From: Kribbella kalugense
GTDB taxonomy: Bacteria > Actinomycetota > Actinomycetes > Propionibacteriales > Kribbellaceae
Direction of reading: 5' to 3'
DNA length: 64,000 nucleotides
Assembly: GCF_004365875.1 (NCBI RefSeq)
Contig: NZ_SODF01000002.1
Location: 1,800,971-1,864,970, forward strand
Below are positions 25,764 through 34,236 of this stretch, in pieces. The notes under the pieces were generated by a model that worked only from the letters and a program-made list of their open reading frames with translations, searched no databases and was not told the origin of the DNA. A program made the position numbers and the translations under genes. The first letter of the stretch is position 1. Each line of letters starts with the position of its first letter.

Positions 25764-27301
25764 ATTTCCGCAGGCCGATCGTGCTGGTGGCAGCTCTTGC
25801 GGTCCTGGTGAGTGGGTGTGGGGTAGCGAGTCGCGCTCAGAACGTGGACGAGGGTACGGCGCCAGGCATCGGCAGCAACCCGCCCAGCGGACCCTCAGGC
25901 CCGATCCCGGCCGGGCTGGAGAAGTTCTACCAGCAGAAGCCGGACTGGGAACGCTGCGGCTCGAACCAGCAGTGCGCGACGATCCTGGTCCCGTTGGACT
26001 ACACCGACCCGACTGGCCAGACCATCGAGCTGCGTGCCCGGAAGGTGCTCGCCCGGGACCGCGGTGGACGGATCGGCACGCTGTTCATCAACCCCGGTGG
26101 ACCGGGCGCCTCGGGCCAGGACTTCGCCGGGCAGGCGCCGATGCTGTTCGGTGCGTCGCTGTTGCGGAAGTTCGACATCATCGGCTGGGACCCGCGCGGT
26201 GTCGGTGAGTCCACGCCGGTCAAGTGCCTGGACACCGCCCAGCTGGACACGATGATCGCCGCCGACGGCAGCCCGGACAACGCCGCCGAGGTGACCGACC
26301 TCGACAAGGAAGCCAAGGTCCTGGCCGCCGGCTGCGAGCAGCGATCCGGCCGCCTGCTGCCGCACGTCTCGACCAAGGACGCGGCCCGCGACCTCGACGT
26401 ACTGCGGGGCATCGTCGGGGACCAGCAGCTCTACTACATGGGCATGTCGTACGGCACCTACCTCGGCGCGACGTACGCCGAACTCTTCCCGAAGAACGTC
26501 GGCCGGATGGTCCTGGACGGCGCGGTCGATCCGTCGATCACCAGCCAGCAGATGGGGATCGCACAGGCGAAGGGCTTCGACACCGCGCTCGATGCGTTCG
26601 CCGAGGACTGCGCCCAGCGTTCTTCCTGCAAGCTCGGCAGCAGCAAGGCCGAGGTGCTGGCCAAGGTGGACCAGCTGATCAATGACAGCGACGCGCACCC
26701 GCTGCCCGGCGACGGGAAGCGCGAGGTCACTCAAGCTCTTGTCGTCCTCGGCGTGATCTACCCGCTGTACCTGAAGGACTTCTGGCCGCGGCTCGAGGAT
26801 GCCGTCGCCGACGGGCTGGCCGGCAACGGCGCCCGCCTGCTCGCGCTCGCCGATGAGTACACCGACCGCCAGCAGACCGGGTACGCCGACAACTCGAACG
26901 AGGCCAACATCGCGGTCAACTGTCTGGACCACCCGGACTCCACCTCGATCGCGCAGATCGAGTCGAAGCTGCCGGCGTTCAAGGCGGCGTCACCGCGGTT
27001 CGGCGAGTTCCTCGCCTGGTCGTCGGTGTCGTGCATCAACTGGCCGGTGAAGCCGGTCAACCAGCCGCACAAGATCAAGGCGGCCGGCGCGAAACCGATC
27101 ATGGTCCTCGGCACCACCCGCGACCCGGCCACGCCGTACGAATGGGCGGTCGGTCTGGCTCACCAGCTGGAAAGCGGTGTCCTGGTCACCCGGGACGGCG
27201 ACGGGCACACGGCGTACCTGTCCGGCAACGCCTGCGTGAAGAACGTCGTGGAGTCCTACTTGGTCCAGGGCAACACCCCTGCAGCCGACATCAAGTGCTA
27301 G
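25760..27301 (+). CDS. Alpha/beta-hydrolase lipoprotein, tripeptidyl-aminopeptidase-like
   Basis: 513 residues. A lipoprotein signal (VALAVLVSGC lipobox) anchors it outside the membrane. The fold matches secreted mycelial tripeptidyl/prolyl aminopeptidases: GTLFINPGGPGASG oxyanion region, DIIGWDPRGVGES, nucleophile Ser230 in GMSYGTYLG, C-terminal TAP-like domain with GTTRDPATPYEWA, and His483 in DGDGHTAY. It likely trims peptides at the cell surface. GTGA overlap with ricT indicates translational coupling. Its stop overlaps the convergent gene by 4 nt. Confidence 0.85.
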   Translation: MNFRRPIVLVAALAVLVSGCGVASRAQNVDEGTAPGIGSNPPSGPSGPIPAGLEKFYQQKPDWERCGSNQQCATILVPLDYTDPTGQTIELRARKVLARDRGGRIGTLFINPGGPGASGQDFAGQAPMLFGASLLRKFDIIGWDPRGVGESTPVKCLDTAQLDTMIAADGSPDNAAEVTDLDKEAKVLAAGCEQRSGRLLPHVSTKDAARDLDVLRGIVGDQQLYYMGMSYGTYLGATYAELFPKNVGRMVLDGAVDPSITSQQMGIAQAKGFDTALDAFAEDCAQRSSCKLGSSKAEVLAKVDQLINDSDAHPLPGDGKREVTQALVVLGVIYPLYLKDFWPRLEDAVADGLAGNGARLLALADEYTDRQQTGYADNSNEANIAVNCLDHPDSTSIAQIESKLPAFKAASPRFGEFLAWSSVSCINWPVKPVNQPHKIKAAGAKPIMVLGTTRDPATPYEWAVGLAHQLESGVLVTRDGDGHTAYLSGNACVKNVVESYLVQGNTPAADIKC

Positions 27302-27930
27302 TTCGGCCGGTCGTCGCCGGGGGCGACCGGGAGTTTGAGAGTGTCCGTGGCGTGCTGGAGGAGCGCGCGTAGGCCGGCCTCGTCCTGCGGGCGGCCGCCG
27401 ACGGTGATCTCGACCGCAGAGGTCTTGCCGCCGTCAGTCGAGACCCAGCGCGACAGGCCCATCCGCGGACCGCGGGCCCGGTCGGTGTACGTGTAGACCA
27501 GCGTGCCGTCGTTCCGGCTGATCACCTTCAGGTTGCGCTCGTCGATGCTGTGCTCGCGGACCGCGACCAGCTGGTCAGGAGTCTGCTTGCTGCCCCGAGT
27601 GTCGAACCTGATCTGCCAGACGCCGGTCGAGTCGAGGAACTTCGGCCGGGTGCCGTCCTGGGCGCTCTTCCAGCCGACCGGGACCTCGGCGGACACCGGG
27701 TCGTCGTCGGTGCCGAAGTTCTGCACCACGTACTGCAGCGAGTCGGGCTGGAGGCAGGCGGTACAGGCCGGCGTACTGGGTGGGGCCGAGCTCACGATCC
27801 CCACCGACGTGTTGTTGTCGGCGGCGAACGGATTGCCGCCGTTGACGGCCAGCACGGTGCCGAACACGGCCACGCCGACGGTCATTCCCGCCAGCGTCAT
27901 CAGCAGTGCCTGGTGCCTGGGCGTGAGCAT
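27298..27930 (-). CDS. Membrane-anchored hypothetical protein
   Basis: 210 residues. One N-terminal transmembrane segment (LLMTLAGMTVGVAVFGTVLAV, about 9-29) is followed by an extracytoplasmic domain starting with a CTAC cysteine pair. The domain contains VPVGWKSAQDG and WQIRFDTRG strands, reminiscent of the extracellular part of some actinobacterial Ser/Thr kinases, but I cannot name a family. It overlaps the convergent lipoprotein gene by 4 nt. No Shine-Dalgarno sequence is obvious. Confidence 0.6.
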   Translation of the reverse strand: MLTPRHQALLMTLAGMTVGVAVFGTVLAVNGGNPFAADNNTSVGIVSSAPPSTPACTACLQPDSLQYVVQNFGTDDDPVSAEVPVGWKSAQDGTRPKFLDSTGVWQIRFDTRGSKQTPDQLVAVREHSIDERNLKVISRNDGTLVYTYTDRARGPRMGLSRWVSTDGGKTSAVEITVGGRPQDEAGLRALLQHATDTLKLPVAPGDDRPN

Positions 27931-27999
27931 CCCGACCTCGCTTCCCTCTCTCCCGCCCGATTATCGCCGACGAGAGGGGCTTCATCGCAAACCGCCGCG

Positions 28000-28005
28000 T
28001 ACGCT
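28000..28005 (+). promoter_or_regulatory. -10 box, probable leaderless promoter
   Basis: TACGCT is followed after 8 nt by the GTG at 28014. Confidence 0.45.
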
Positions 28006-28013
28006 GGCACGTC

Positions 28014-28358
28014 GTGGAGATGTCCGACCCTGCTTTCCAGCAGGCCTTACAACGCTACGACGACGGTACGGCGGAACGCGCAGACCTGAAACTGCTCACC
28101 AAGGAGTTGCTCAAGCTCCTGGTCGCGAAGGCTCCGGGTCACGCCGTCGAGGTCCGCGTCCCGCCGTACGGCGCGGTGCAGTGCATCGAGGGTCCACGAC
28201 ACACCCGTGGTACGCCGGGCGCCGTGATCGAGCTCCCGCCGGACCTGTGGATCGACGTCGCGCGCGGCCGCACCACCTGGGCCGACGCCCGGATGACCGG
28301 CAAACTCCGCGCCAGCGGCGAGCGCACCGACCTCACCGCCCTGCTGCCCCTGATCTGA
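28014..28358 (+). CDS. Sterol-carrier (SCP2-like) family small protein
   Basis: 114 residues. The motifs VRVPPYGAVQCIEGPRHTRGTPGAVIE and LWIDVARGRTTWADA match the actinobacterial sterol-carrier family, a truncated SCP2 fold proposed to bind lipids; ligand and role are unknown. GTG 28014 is supported by the -10 box; an ATG lies two codons downstream. It is followed by a strong terminator shared with the convergent lectin gene. Confidence 0.75.
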   Translation: MEMSDPAFQQALQRYDDGTAERADLKLLTKELLKLLVAKAPGHAVEVRVPPYGAVQCIEGPRHTRGTPGAVIELPPDLWIDVARGRTTWADARMTGKLRASGERTDLTALLPLI

Positions 28359-28378
28359 ACACAAGGATCCGGACATAA

Positions 28379-28412
28379 GTGAGCCGCGGTCCCCCGTCGG
28401 GCCGCGGCTCAC
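28379..28412. terminator. Bidirectional terminator hairpin
   Basis: GTGAGCCGCGG (28379-28389) and its exact complement (28402-28412) with a 12-nt loop lie between the stops of the sterol-carrier and lectin genes. Confidence 0.7.
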
Positions 28413-28426
28413 CTAGTACTTGTCGG

Positions 28427-29209
28427 TCAGCTGGACCAGACCGTGGTGCGGCCGTAGACGACCGCCAGCTTGCCGGTGTTCTGCATCTGCAGCACCGAGC
28501 CCTTACGGACGGTCTTGGTGGACCACAGTGCCTTCTTGGCGGCGCTGTAGACGACCACGTTGCCGTCCTGCTGCATGACGAGGTACGCGCCCTTGCTGAC
28601 CGTCTTGGTGCTCCAGATCGGCGTCTTGCCGTTCTTGACGACCACCGCGTTGCCGTCGGTCTGCATCTGCAGCCGGTAGATCCGGTTCGGCGAGACCAGC
28701 AGGTCGTACGGGTTCAGGATCCGGCCGGAGCCGAGCGTGCCGATCACCATGTGCCGGTACCAGACCGCCTTGTTGCGGACGTTGTAGATGACCAGGTTGG
28801 AGTCACTCTGCACCGCGAGGTACGCACCGGTGCTGCCGCCGGTGTTGCTGGCCCAGACCGGCGTACGGCCGGAGACGACGACCAGGTTGCCGTCGCGCTG
28901 CATGATCAGCGTGGAGGCCTTGCGGTTGGTCATGCTGGCCCACAGGGCGGTCCGGCCCTTGTAGAGGACGGCGTTGCCGTCGGTCTGCATGATGAGCGTG
29001 TAAATCCCGTTGGGCGAACGGCGGTACTGGCCCGGCTTCAGGTACTGGCCCGGCTTGAGCACCGACGACACAGCCGTGGTGCTCGTGGACGCCGTGCTAG
29101 CGGCCTGGGCGGCCGAGGGAACAAGCAGGGTGGCACCGGCGGCCGCGCCCGCGGCCAGCGTGGCGAGCAGCCGGGTGCCGGCCGACTTGATCGAGATCAT
29201 GCGGTTCAT
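28427..29209 (-). CDS. Secreted B-lectin (bulb-type mannose-binding) domain protein
   Basis: 260 residues. A Sec signal (about 1-37, ending SAAQAAS) precedes two beta-prism lectin modules. The QxDxNxVxY-type motif recurs: MQTDGNAVLY, MQRDGNLVVV, VQSDSNLVIY, MQTDGNAVVV, MQQDGNVVVY, and a degenerate MQNTGKLAVV. This implies binding of mannose-type glycans or antimicrobial (bacteriocin-like) activity; sites 1, 3 and 5 look intact. ATG 29209 has GGGAAG at good spacing; ATG 29200 is an alternative. A longer upstream frame is antisense to the MFS gene. Confidence 0.85.
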   Translation of the reverse strand: MNRMISIKSAGTRLLATLAAGAAAGATLLVPSAAQAASTASTSTTAVSSVLKPGQYLKPGQYRRSPNGIYTLIMQTDGNAVLYKGRTALWASMTNRKASTLIMQRDGNLVVVSGRTPVWASNTGGSTGAYLAVQSDSNLVIYNVRNKAVWYRHMVIGTLGSGRILNPYDLLVSPNRIYRLQMQTDGNAVVVKNGKTPIWSTKTVSKGAYLVMQQDGNVVVYSAAKKALWSTKTVRKGSVLQMQNTGKLAVVYGRTTVWSS

Positions 29210-29386
29210 CTCCGTCTTCCCGGGGACCGGCCGGGTCTTCCCGGCCGGTGAGATTGACGCCCTGGGCAACCAATCGGCTCCACCGTAGGGTCCGCCTGGG
29301 TCGCCGCCGGAACCTTTCGATGTGCGTGAAAAGGTCGCGCCGAAATCAGGTTCGTCCCGGCTGGTCGGACCTGACACTATGGGCCG

Positions 29387-30673
29387 GTGGCAGTGAGTCT
29401 CCGCGCGCAGCTGGCCCGGTTGCGCGTCGATCTGACCCCGTGGCGTGGTTCCCGCGATTTCCGCATCCTGCTGGTGTCGGGATCGGTCTTCTTCCTCGGC
29501 GGCATGGTCGGGTACGTCGCTCTGCCGTATCAGCTCTACCAACTCACCGGATCGAACTTCGCCGTCGGCGCGATGGGTCTGGTGACGATCGCACCACTCG
29601 TCGTGTTCGGCCTGTACGGCGGTGCGCTGGCAGATCATGTGGAACGCCGGACGCTGCTCGTCAGCACCGGCCTTGCCCAGGTCGTCATCTCAGCGCTGAT
29701 GGTCACCAACACGCTCCTGCCGCACCCGCAGATCTGGCTGATCTACCTCTGCGGCGCGCTCAACGCCGTCGCCTCCTCGCTGCAGAGGCCTTCGCGGGAG
29801 GCACTTCTGCCACGAGTGGTCCGTCACCAGGAGATCCCGGCGGCGGTCGCCTTGAGCTCCCTGACAGGGCAGATCGGTCAGCTCGCCGGTCCGGCGCTGG
29901 GTGGTGTCCTGGTCGGGACAGTGGGCGTGACCTGGGCGTTTTCGGTCGAGCTGACCGGGATCGTGTTCGCGACGCTGCTCTACACCCGACTGGGCTCGTA
30001 CCGGACAGGCGACCACTCCACCGCTCCCAGTCTGCGGGCGATCGGCGGTGGCATCGTCTACGCGTTCCGCCGGAAGGACCTGTTGGCGACGTACCTGGTG
30101 GACATGGTCGGGATGTTCCTGGCGATGCCGATCGTGCTGTTCCCGGCGTTCGCGACCGAGATCCTGAAGGAACCGAAGCTGCTCGGGCTGCTCTACAGCG
30201 CCGAGGCGATCGGGGCGATGTGCGCCAGCCTGACCAGTGGCTGGGCGAAGCACGTCCACCACCAGGGCCGGGCGGTCGTGATCGCCACGATGTGCTGGGG
30301 CGCCGCTGTCGGGATCGCCGGGCTGGCGCCGAATATCTGGTTCGCGATCGCGTTCTTCGCCGTGGCGGGCGCGGCCGACATGGTGTCGGTGCTGTTCCGG
30401 TCGGTGATCTGGAACCAGACGATCCCCGACGAGATGCGCGGCCGGCTCGCGGGCATTGAGATGCTCGGCTACTCACTCGGACCGCTCGGCGGTCAGGCCC
30501 GCTCCGGTCTCGTCGCCGACCTCACCACGGTCCGGACGGCGATCGTCAGCGGCGGTGTACTGTGCGTCGCCGGCGTGGTCGCGACCTCGGTCTGGCTGCG
30601 CGAGTTCTGGCGGTACGACGCCCGCACCGACGAACACGCCGTCCGCGAAAGAGACCTCCGCGCTGCGGGCTAG
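29387..30673 (+). CDS. MFS transporter, EntS/exporter-like
   Basis: A 428-residue membrane protein with about twelve helices (for example FLGGMVGYVALPYQLYQL and AVGAMGLVTIAPLVVFGLYG). The loop GALADHVERRTLL is the MFS A-like motif. The N-terminal pattern (FRILLVSGSVFFLG) resembles the EntS/MacB-associated MFS exporters of siderophores or macrolides. Substrate is unknown. GTG 29387 lies 6 nt after CACTAT, an imperfect -10 box. A lipoprotein gene follows within 14 nt. Confidence 0.8.
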   Translation: MAVSLRAQLARLRVDLTPWRGSRDFRILLVSGSVFFLGGMVGYVALPYQLYQLTGSNFAVGAMGLVTIAPLVVFGLYGGALADHVERRTLLVSTGLAQVVISALMVTNTLLPHPQIWLIYLCGALNAVASSLQRPSREALLPRVVRHQEIPAAVALSSLTGQIGQLAGPALGGVLVGTVGVTWAFSVELTGIVFATLLYTRLGSYRTGDHSTAPSLRAIGGGIVYAFRRKDLLATYLVDMVGMFLAMPIVLFPAFATEILKEPKLLGLLYSAEAIGAMCASLTSGWAKHVHHQGRAVVIATMCWGAAVGIAGLAPNIWFAIAFFAVAGAADMVSVLFRSVIWNQTIPDEMRGRLAGIEMLGYSLGPLGGQARSGLVADLTTVRTAIVSGGVLCVAGVVATSVWLREFWRYDARTDEHAVRERDLRAAG

Positions 30674-30676
30674 GCT
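30671..30676 (+). promoter_or_regulatory. -10 box, possible short-leader promoter
   Basis: TAGGCT, whose TAG is the MFS stop codon, lies 10 nt before the ATG at 30687. The same arrangement occurs before tmk. Confidence 0.4.
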
Positions 30677-30686
30677 GCCAGTCATC

Positions 30687-31658
30687 ATGCGTATCCTGAT
30701 CGCTGCCGGGCTGGCCGCCGTGCTCCTCGCGGGCTGTAGTGGTCCCGGGCAGGAGGATGCGCCGAGCGCGCCGCCGCTGGTGTCCGTCCCGACGCCTTCG
30801 GACACGCCCTCGGAGACCCCGTCGGCAACCCCGTCCGAGACGCCGAGCGGACCGGCCAAGGTCGCGGAGACGTTGTGCGTACGGATGGACGCCACTCTGG
30901 TGCAGTCGACGCTCGCAGTGCCGGCCGCGAACATCCAGCCCAAGACGCCACCGGCCGATTTCGGCATTCCGACGTACGACGTCTGTCAGCTGACTCTCGG
31001 CAAGTCTCCGAACGGGCCGGTGCTGAACATCGAGACTTCGGTGCTTCCGGCAACGAAGGCGACGTTGGCGGCGACCCAGAAGGCGTACGCCGCGACGAAG
31101 GGCGAGAAGGCGTTGCCCGCGGTGGTGGGCGAAGGCGGATACGGGACGAGCACGTTCGTGGTGTTCCTGCTGGACCGCAAGCTGTACAAGATCGCCGGGC
31201 CCAAGGCCACGCTGGCGAAGTACGTCGTACTCGCTCAGGAAGTCGTCCGGCAGGCGCCCGGTCTGCCGGCCACGAACGGGTGGATCACGCGTCCGGACTG
31301 TGACCGCGGTTCGTCCGCGGCAGAGAAGGTCATGGGGACGGCCGCGATGGTCAGGCGGGACAGTGAGTCGCCCTTGGGTGATGTGGTCTGCGGCTGGGTC
31401 ACCACGACCAGCGTGCTGTACACCTCGGTACGCCGTACTCCGCAGGCCGAGGCGCTGATCGCCCCGCTCCGCAAGGCATCGACCTCGCAGTCGATCCCGC
31501 TCGGCGACGAAGGGTACGTCGACACCGCCACCGGCCGAGCCACGATCCGCGTCGGCGACGACAAACTGGTCGACCTGGTCCCTCTCCCGGCCCGCGCCGT
31601 CAACCCGGACGTGATGACCCAGTTCGCCCTCGCCATGTCCTCCCTCTACACCCGCTGA
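30687..31658 (+). CDS. Lipoprotein of unknown function
   Basis: 323 residues. A lipoprotein signal (LAAVLLAGCSG) is followed by a Thr/Pro/Ser linker (about 30-62, repeats of TPSETPS) and a two-module extracytoplasmic domain. Each module has a cysteine pair (LCVRMD...CQLTLG and RPDCDRG...VVCGW), resembling the DUF3558-type fold without certainty. ATG 30687 follows the MFS gene by 13 nt and may be read with it. I do not recognise a specific function. Confidence 0.65.
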   Translation: MRILIAAGLAAVLLAGCSGPGQEDAPSAPPLVSVPTPSDTPSETPSATPSETPSGPAKVAETLCVRMDATLVQSTLAVPAANIQPKTPPADFGIPTYDVCQLTLGKSPNGPVLNIETSVLPATKATLAATQKAYAATKGEKALPAVVGEGGYGTSTFVVFLLDRKLYKIAGPKATLAKYVVLAQEVVRQAPGLPATNGWITRPDCDRGSSAAEKVMGTAAMVRRDSESPLGDVVCGWVTTTSVLYTSVRRTPQAEALIAPLRKASTSQSIPLGDEGYVDTATGRATIRVGDDKLVDLVPLPARAVNPDVMTQFALAMSSLYTR

Positions 31659-31662
31659 GCCT

Positions 31663-31762
31663 GTACCGAAGAACGGGTAGTGGTGGGCTGATTCGGCCTC
31701 CAGCCGGAGAGCTCAGGCGTGAGGCGGTGAGGTGGAGGCGACTACTACCCGTTCTTCGGTAC
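31663..31762. repeat. 19-bp perfect inverted repeat spanning a convergent gene end
   Basis: GTACCGAAGAACGGGTAGT (31663-31681) has its exact complement at 31744-31762. The left arm starts 5 nt after the lipoprotein stop; the right arm lies within the last codons of the MocR gene. The 62-nt loop includes the MocR stop codon. Confidence 0.75.
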
Positions 31763-33242
31763 GGCAGTCGGCGATGGTGGCGATGGCTTCGGTGATTTCG
31801 GTGGGGGTTCGGGCGGCGTAGCCGAGGACCAGGCCGGGGGTGTGGGGGAGTTGGCAGTGCCAGGAGAGGGGGTGGACCTTGACTCCTCTGGCAAGGGCGG
31901 CTGCGGCCAGCGCGACGTCGTTGGTGGTGTCGTCGAAGGTGATGGTGAGGTGCAGGCCGGCGGCGGCGCCGTGGATGGTTGCGGTGGGCAAGTGGTTGCG
32001 GATGGCGGCGACCATCGCATCGCGGCGGGTACGGTGCCGGCGGCGGACGAAGCGGAGCTGGCGTTCGAGTTCGCCGGACTCCATCAGGTGGGCGAGCGTG
32101 AGTTGCGGGAGGGCGGCGTTGCCGAGGTCCGCCAGGCGCTTCCGGCCGATCAGCTCGTCCTTGTACTGCGGGGGTGCGAGCATCCAGCCGATCCGCAGTG
32201 CGGGGGCGAGCAGCTTCGAAACGCTGCCGGTGTAGATGACCTGATCGGGGAGCATCGCGCGGAGAGCCGGGACCGGCGGGCGGTCGTAGCGGTGCTCGGC
32301 GTCGTAGTCGTCCTCGATGATCAGACCGCCGTCGGCGGCCCACTGGATCAGTTCCCGACGCCGTTCACCATCCAGCACGACGCCGGTCGGGAAGTGGTGG
32401 GCCGGCGTCACCATGACCACGTCCGCGCTGGAGTTCCGCAGTACGTCGACCTGGAGGCCGCGGTCGTCGACCGGGATGGGCGGGGTCCGCATGCCCCAGT
32501 TCTGCAGGTGCTGGCGGGAGCCGAGTGAGCCGGGGTCCTCGACCGCGATCTCGTGTACGCCGCGCTGCTCGAGTACCTGCGCCACCAGACCGATCGCTTG
32601 GGCTACTCCGGCCACGATGATCAGGTCGTCCGGGCCGGCCGCGATCCCGCGGTTCTGCGCCAACCAGACCGCGACCGCCCGCCGCAACGCTGGCGTCCCG
32701 GCCGGATCGCCGTACCCGAACTCGGCCGCCTGCAGACCCTGCAGCACTGCCCGCTCGGCCCGGATCCACGCCGCACGCGGAAACGCCGCCAGATCCGGCA
32801 CCCCGGGCGTCAGGTCGATCCGTGCCGGGACCGCTCTCAGGTTGTCGAAGATCTCGAGGTTCTCGGCGGAACGACAGGAGGTAGTGCCCGGATCGCTTGT
32901 TTTGCTCGACGCTTCAGGCGGGCGGGGGCCTATACGTAGATGACTACGTCCTGTCGTACCGACGACGACCGTTCCGGCTCGGCCCCGGCCGATGACGTGG
33001 CCGTCTTCGGTGAGGCGTTGGTAGGACTCGGTGACGACGCCTCGGGAGATGCCCAGGTCGGCGGCGAGGGTGCGGGTGGCGGGGAGGCGGGTGCCGACCG
33101 GGAGGTGGCCGGTGGAGATGGCGGTGCGGAGGCGGTCGGTGAGCCAGTCGGCGAGTCCGCCGGCGGGCACGTCGGCCGGGTTGAGTTGCAGGAAGTCCGT
33201 GCCATTGGACCTGCCACTTCCGGCCTGATTGGACCTGTTCAC
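31713..33242 (-). CDS. MocR/PdxR-family regulator (GntR HTH plus aminotransferase domain)
   Basis: About 509 residues. The typical start FLQLNPADVPAGGLADWL leads into a GntR winged helix (LPATRTLAADLGISRGVVTESYQRL, GRAGTVV). The aminotransferase domain contains VTPAHHFPTGVVLDGERR, the YDAEHRYDR segment and TGSVSKLLAPALRIGWM with the PLP lysine. GTG 33242 gives a normal N-terminus; ATG 33272 would overlap the divergent start codon. It probably controls the divergent methyltransferase through direct repeats at 33204-33237. The 3' end carries one arm of a 19-bp inverted repeat. Confidence 0.85.
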   Translation of the reverse strand: MNRSNQAGSGRSNGTDFLQLNPADVPAGGLADWLTDRLRTAISTGHLPVGTRLPATRTLAADLGISRGVVTESYQRLTEDGHVIGRGRAGTVVVGTTGRSHLRIGPRPPEASSKTSDPGTTSCRSAENLEIFDNLRAVPARIDLTPGVPDLAAFPRAAWIRAERAVLQGLQAAEFGYGDPAGTPALRRAVAVWLAQNRGIAAGPDDLIIVAGVAQAIGLVAQVLEQRGVHEIAVEDPGSLGSRQHLQNWGMRTPPIPVDDRGLQVDVLRNSSADVVMVTPAHHFPTGVVLDGERRRELIQWAADGGLIIEDDYDAEHRYDRPPVPALRAMLPDQVIYTGSVSKLLAPALRIGWMLAPPQYKDELIGRKRLADLGNAALPQLTLAHLMESGELERQLRFVRRRHRTRRDAMVAAIRNHLPTATIHGAAAGLHLTITFDDTTNDVALAAAALARGVKVHPLSWHCQLPHTPGLVLGYAARTPTEITEAIATIADCRTEERVVVASTSPPHA

Positions 33243-33248
33243 TGGACC
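33204..33248. promoter_or_regulatory. Candidate MocR operator with direct repeats
   Basis: ATTGGACCTG occurs exactly at 33204-33213 and 33228-33237, 24 bp apart, and TGGACC again at 33243-33248. This is the region between the divergent MocR and methyltransferase genes. Confidence 0.6.
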
Positions 33249-33270
33249 ATTGTGGCGCGACCGTGGAGAC

Positions 33271-34068
33271 ATGGGAACTGACTACGTCCACGGCTACACC
33301 CCGGCGGAGACGCGCCGGCTCTCCGACCAGGCCGGTACCCTGGCCGACCTTCTGCACGGCGGCACGACCTACGCACCCGGCAGCCGAGTCCTCGAGGCGG
33401 GCTGTGGAGTGGGCGCCCAGACCGTCCAACTCGTGACCCGGAGCCCAGGCATCGAGCTGGTCTCGGTCGACATCTCCGAAGATTCACTCGCCCAGGCCAA
33501 GGCCCGTGTCGCCGCCAACGCCCCCAACGCGACCGTCGATTGGCGGCACGCGGATCTCCACGACCTTGACGAGAAGTTCGACCACGTCTTCGTCTGCTTC
33601 GTCCTCGAACACCTCCGCGACCCGCGCAGCGCCCTCACCCGCCTCCGCGGTCTCCTCAACCCCGGCGGCACGATCACGGTGATCGAAGGCGATCACCAGT
33701 CCGCCTTCTTCCACCCCCGCAGTACGCAGGCCCAAGCCGTCATTGACTGCCTCGTCGACCTGCAGGCCGAGACCGGCGGCGACTCGCTCATCGGCCGGCG
33801 ACTCCAGCCGCTCCTCGACGACGCGGGGTACGACGACGTGCACGTCGAGCCGCGCACCGTGTACGCCGACCAGACCCTCCCGCACCTGGTCGACGGCTTC
33901 ACCCGCAAGACCTTCATCGCGATGGTCGAGTCCGTCCGCGACCGCGCGATCGCCGCCCGGATGCGGACCGAGTCCGAATGGAACGACGGCATCCGCGACC
34001 TCGAGAAGACCGCCGCTCCCGGCGGCACCTTCCACTACACCTTCTTCAAAGGAGTTGGCCGGACATGA
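33271..34068 (+). CDS. Class I SAM-dependent methyltransferase (UbiE/small-molecule type)
   Basis: 265 residues. SAM motif I VLEAGCGVGAQTVQL, an acidic SVDISEDSL strand, and motif post-I HADLHDLDEKFDHVFVCFVLEHL followed by LNPGGTITVIEGDH define a Methyltransf_25/11 core. The N-terminus GTDYVHGYTPAETRRLSDQA is shared with small-molecule methyltransferases. ATG 33271 is used, with GGAG close upstream. It is divergent from a MocR regulator and overlaps a tiny membrane-protein gene by 4 nt. Confidence 0.85.
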   Translation: MGTDYVHGYTPAETRRLSDQAGTLADLLHGGTTYAPGSRVLEAGCGVGAQTVQLVTRSPGIELVSVDISEDSLAQAKARVAANAPNATVDWRHADLHDLDEKFDHVFVCFVLEHLRDPRSALTRLRGLLNPGGTITVIEGDHQSAFFHPRSTQAQAVIDCLVDLQAETGGDSLIGRRLQPLLDDAGYDDVHVEPRTVYADQTLPHLVDGFTRKTFIAMVESVRDRAIAARMRTESEWNDGIRDLEKTAAPGGTFHYTFFKGVGRT

Positions 34069-34205
34069 TCGCCTTCCTCATCCTCGTCGCGCTGATCTGC
34101 TGGGCCCTCAAACGCAACCAGCGCAAGCAGATCCGGCCGCCGGCCAACGGGATCCCCGATCGCGACCTCGAGCGTCTGGTCGCCGAGCTCCGATCACTTA
34201 GCTGA
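34065..34205 (+). CDS. Small single-span membrane protein
   Basis: 46 residues. A hydrophobic N-terminal helix (MIAFLILVALICWALKRNQ) is followed by a basic, then charged cytoplasmic tail ending LERLVAELRSLS. AAAGGAG lies upstream, and ATGA overlap with the methyltransferase stop shows coupling. No family recognised; co-translation suggests it may recruit the methyltransferase to the membrane, which is inference only. Confidence 0.65.
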   Translation: MIAFLILVALICWALKRNQRKQIRPPANGIPDRDLERLVAELRSLS

Positions 34206-34236
34206 CCAGTTCATGAACACCTGGTAAACAAGAGGC

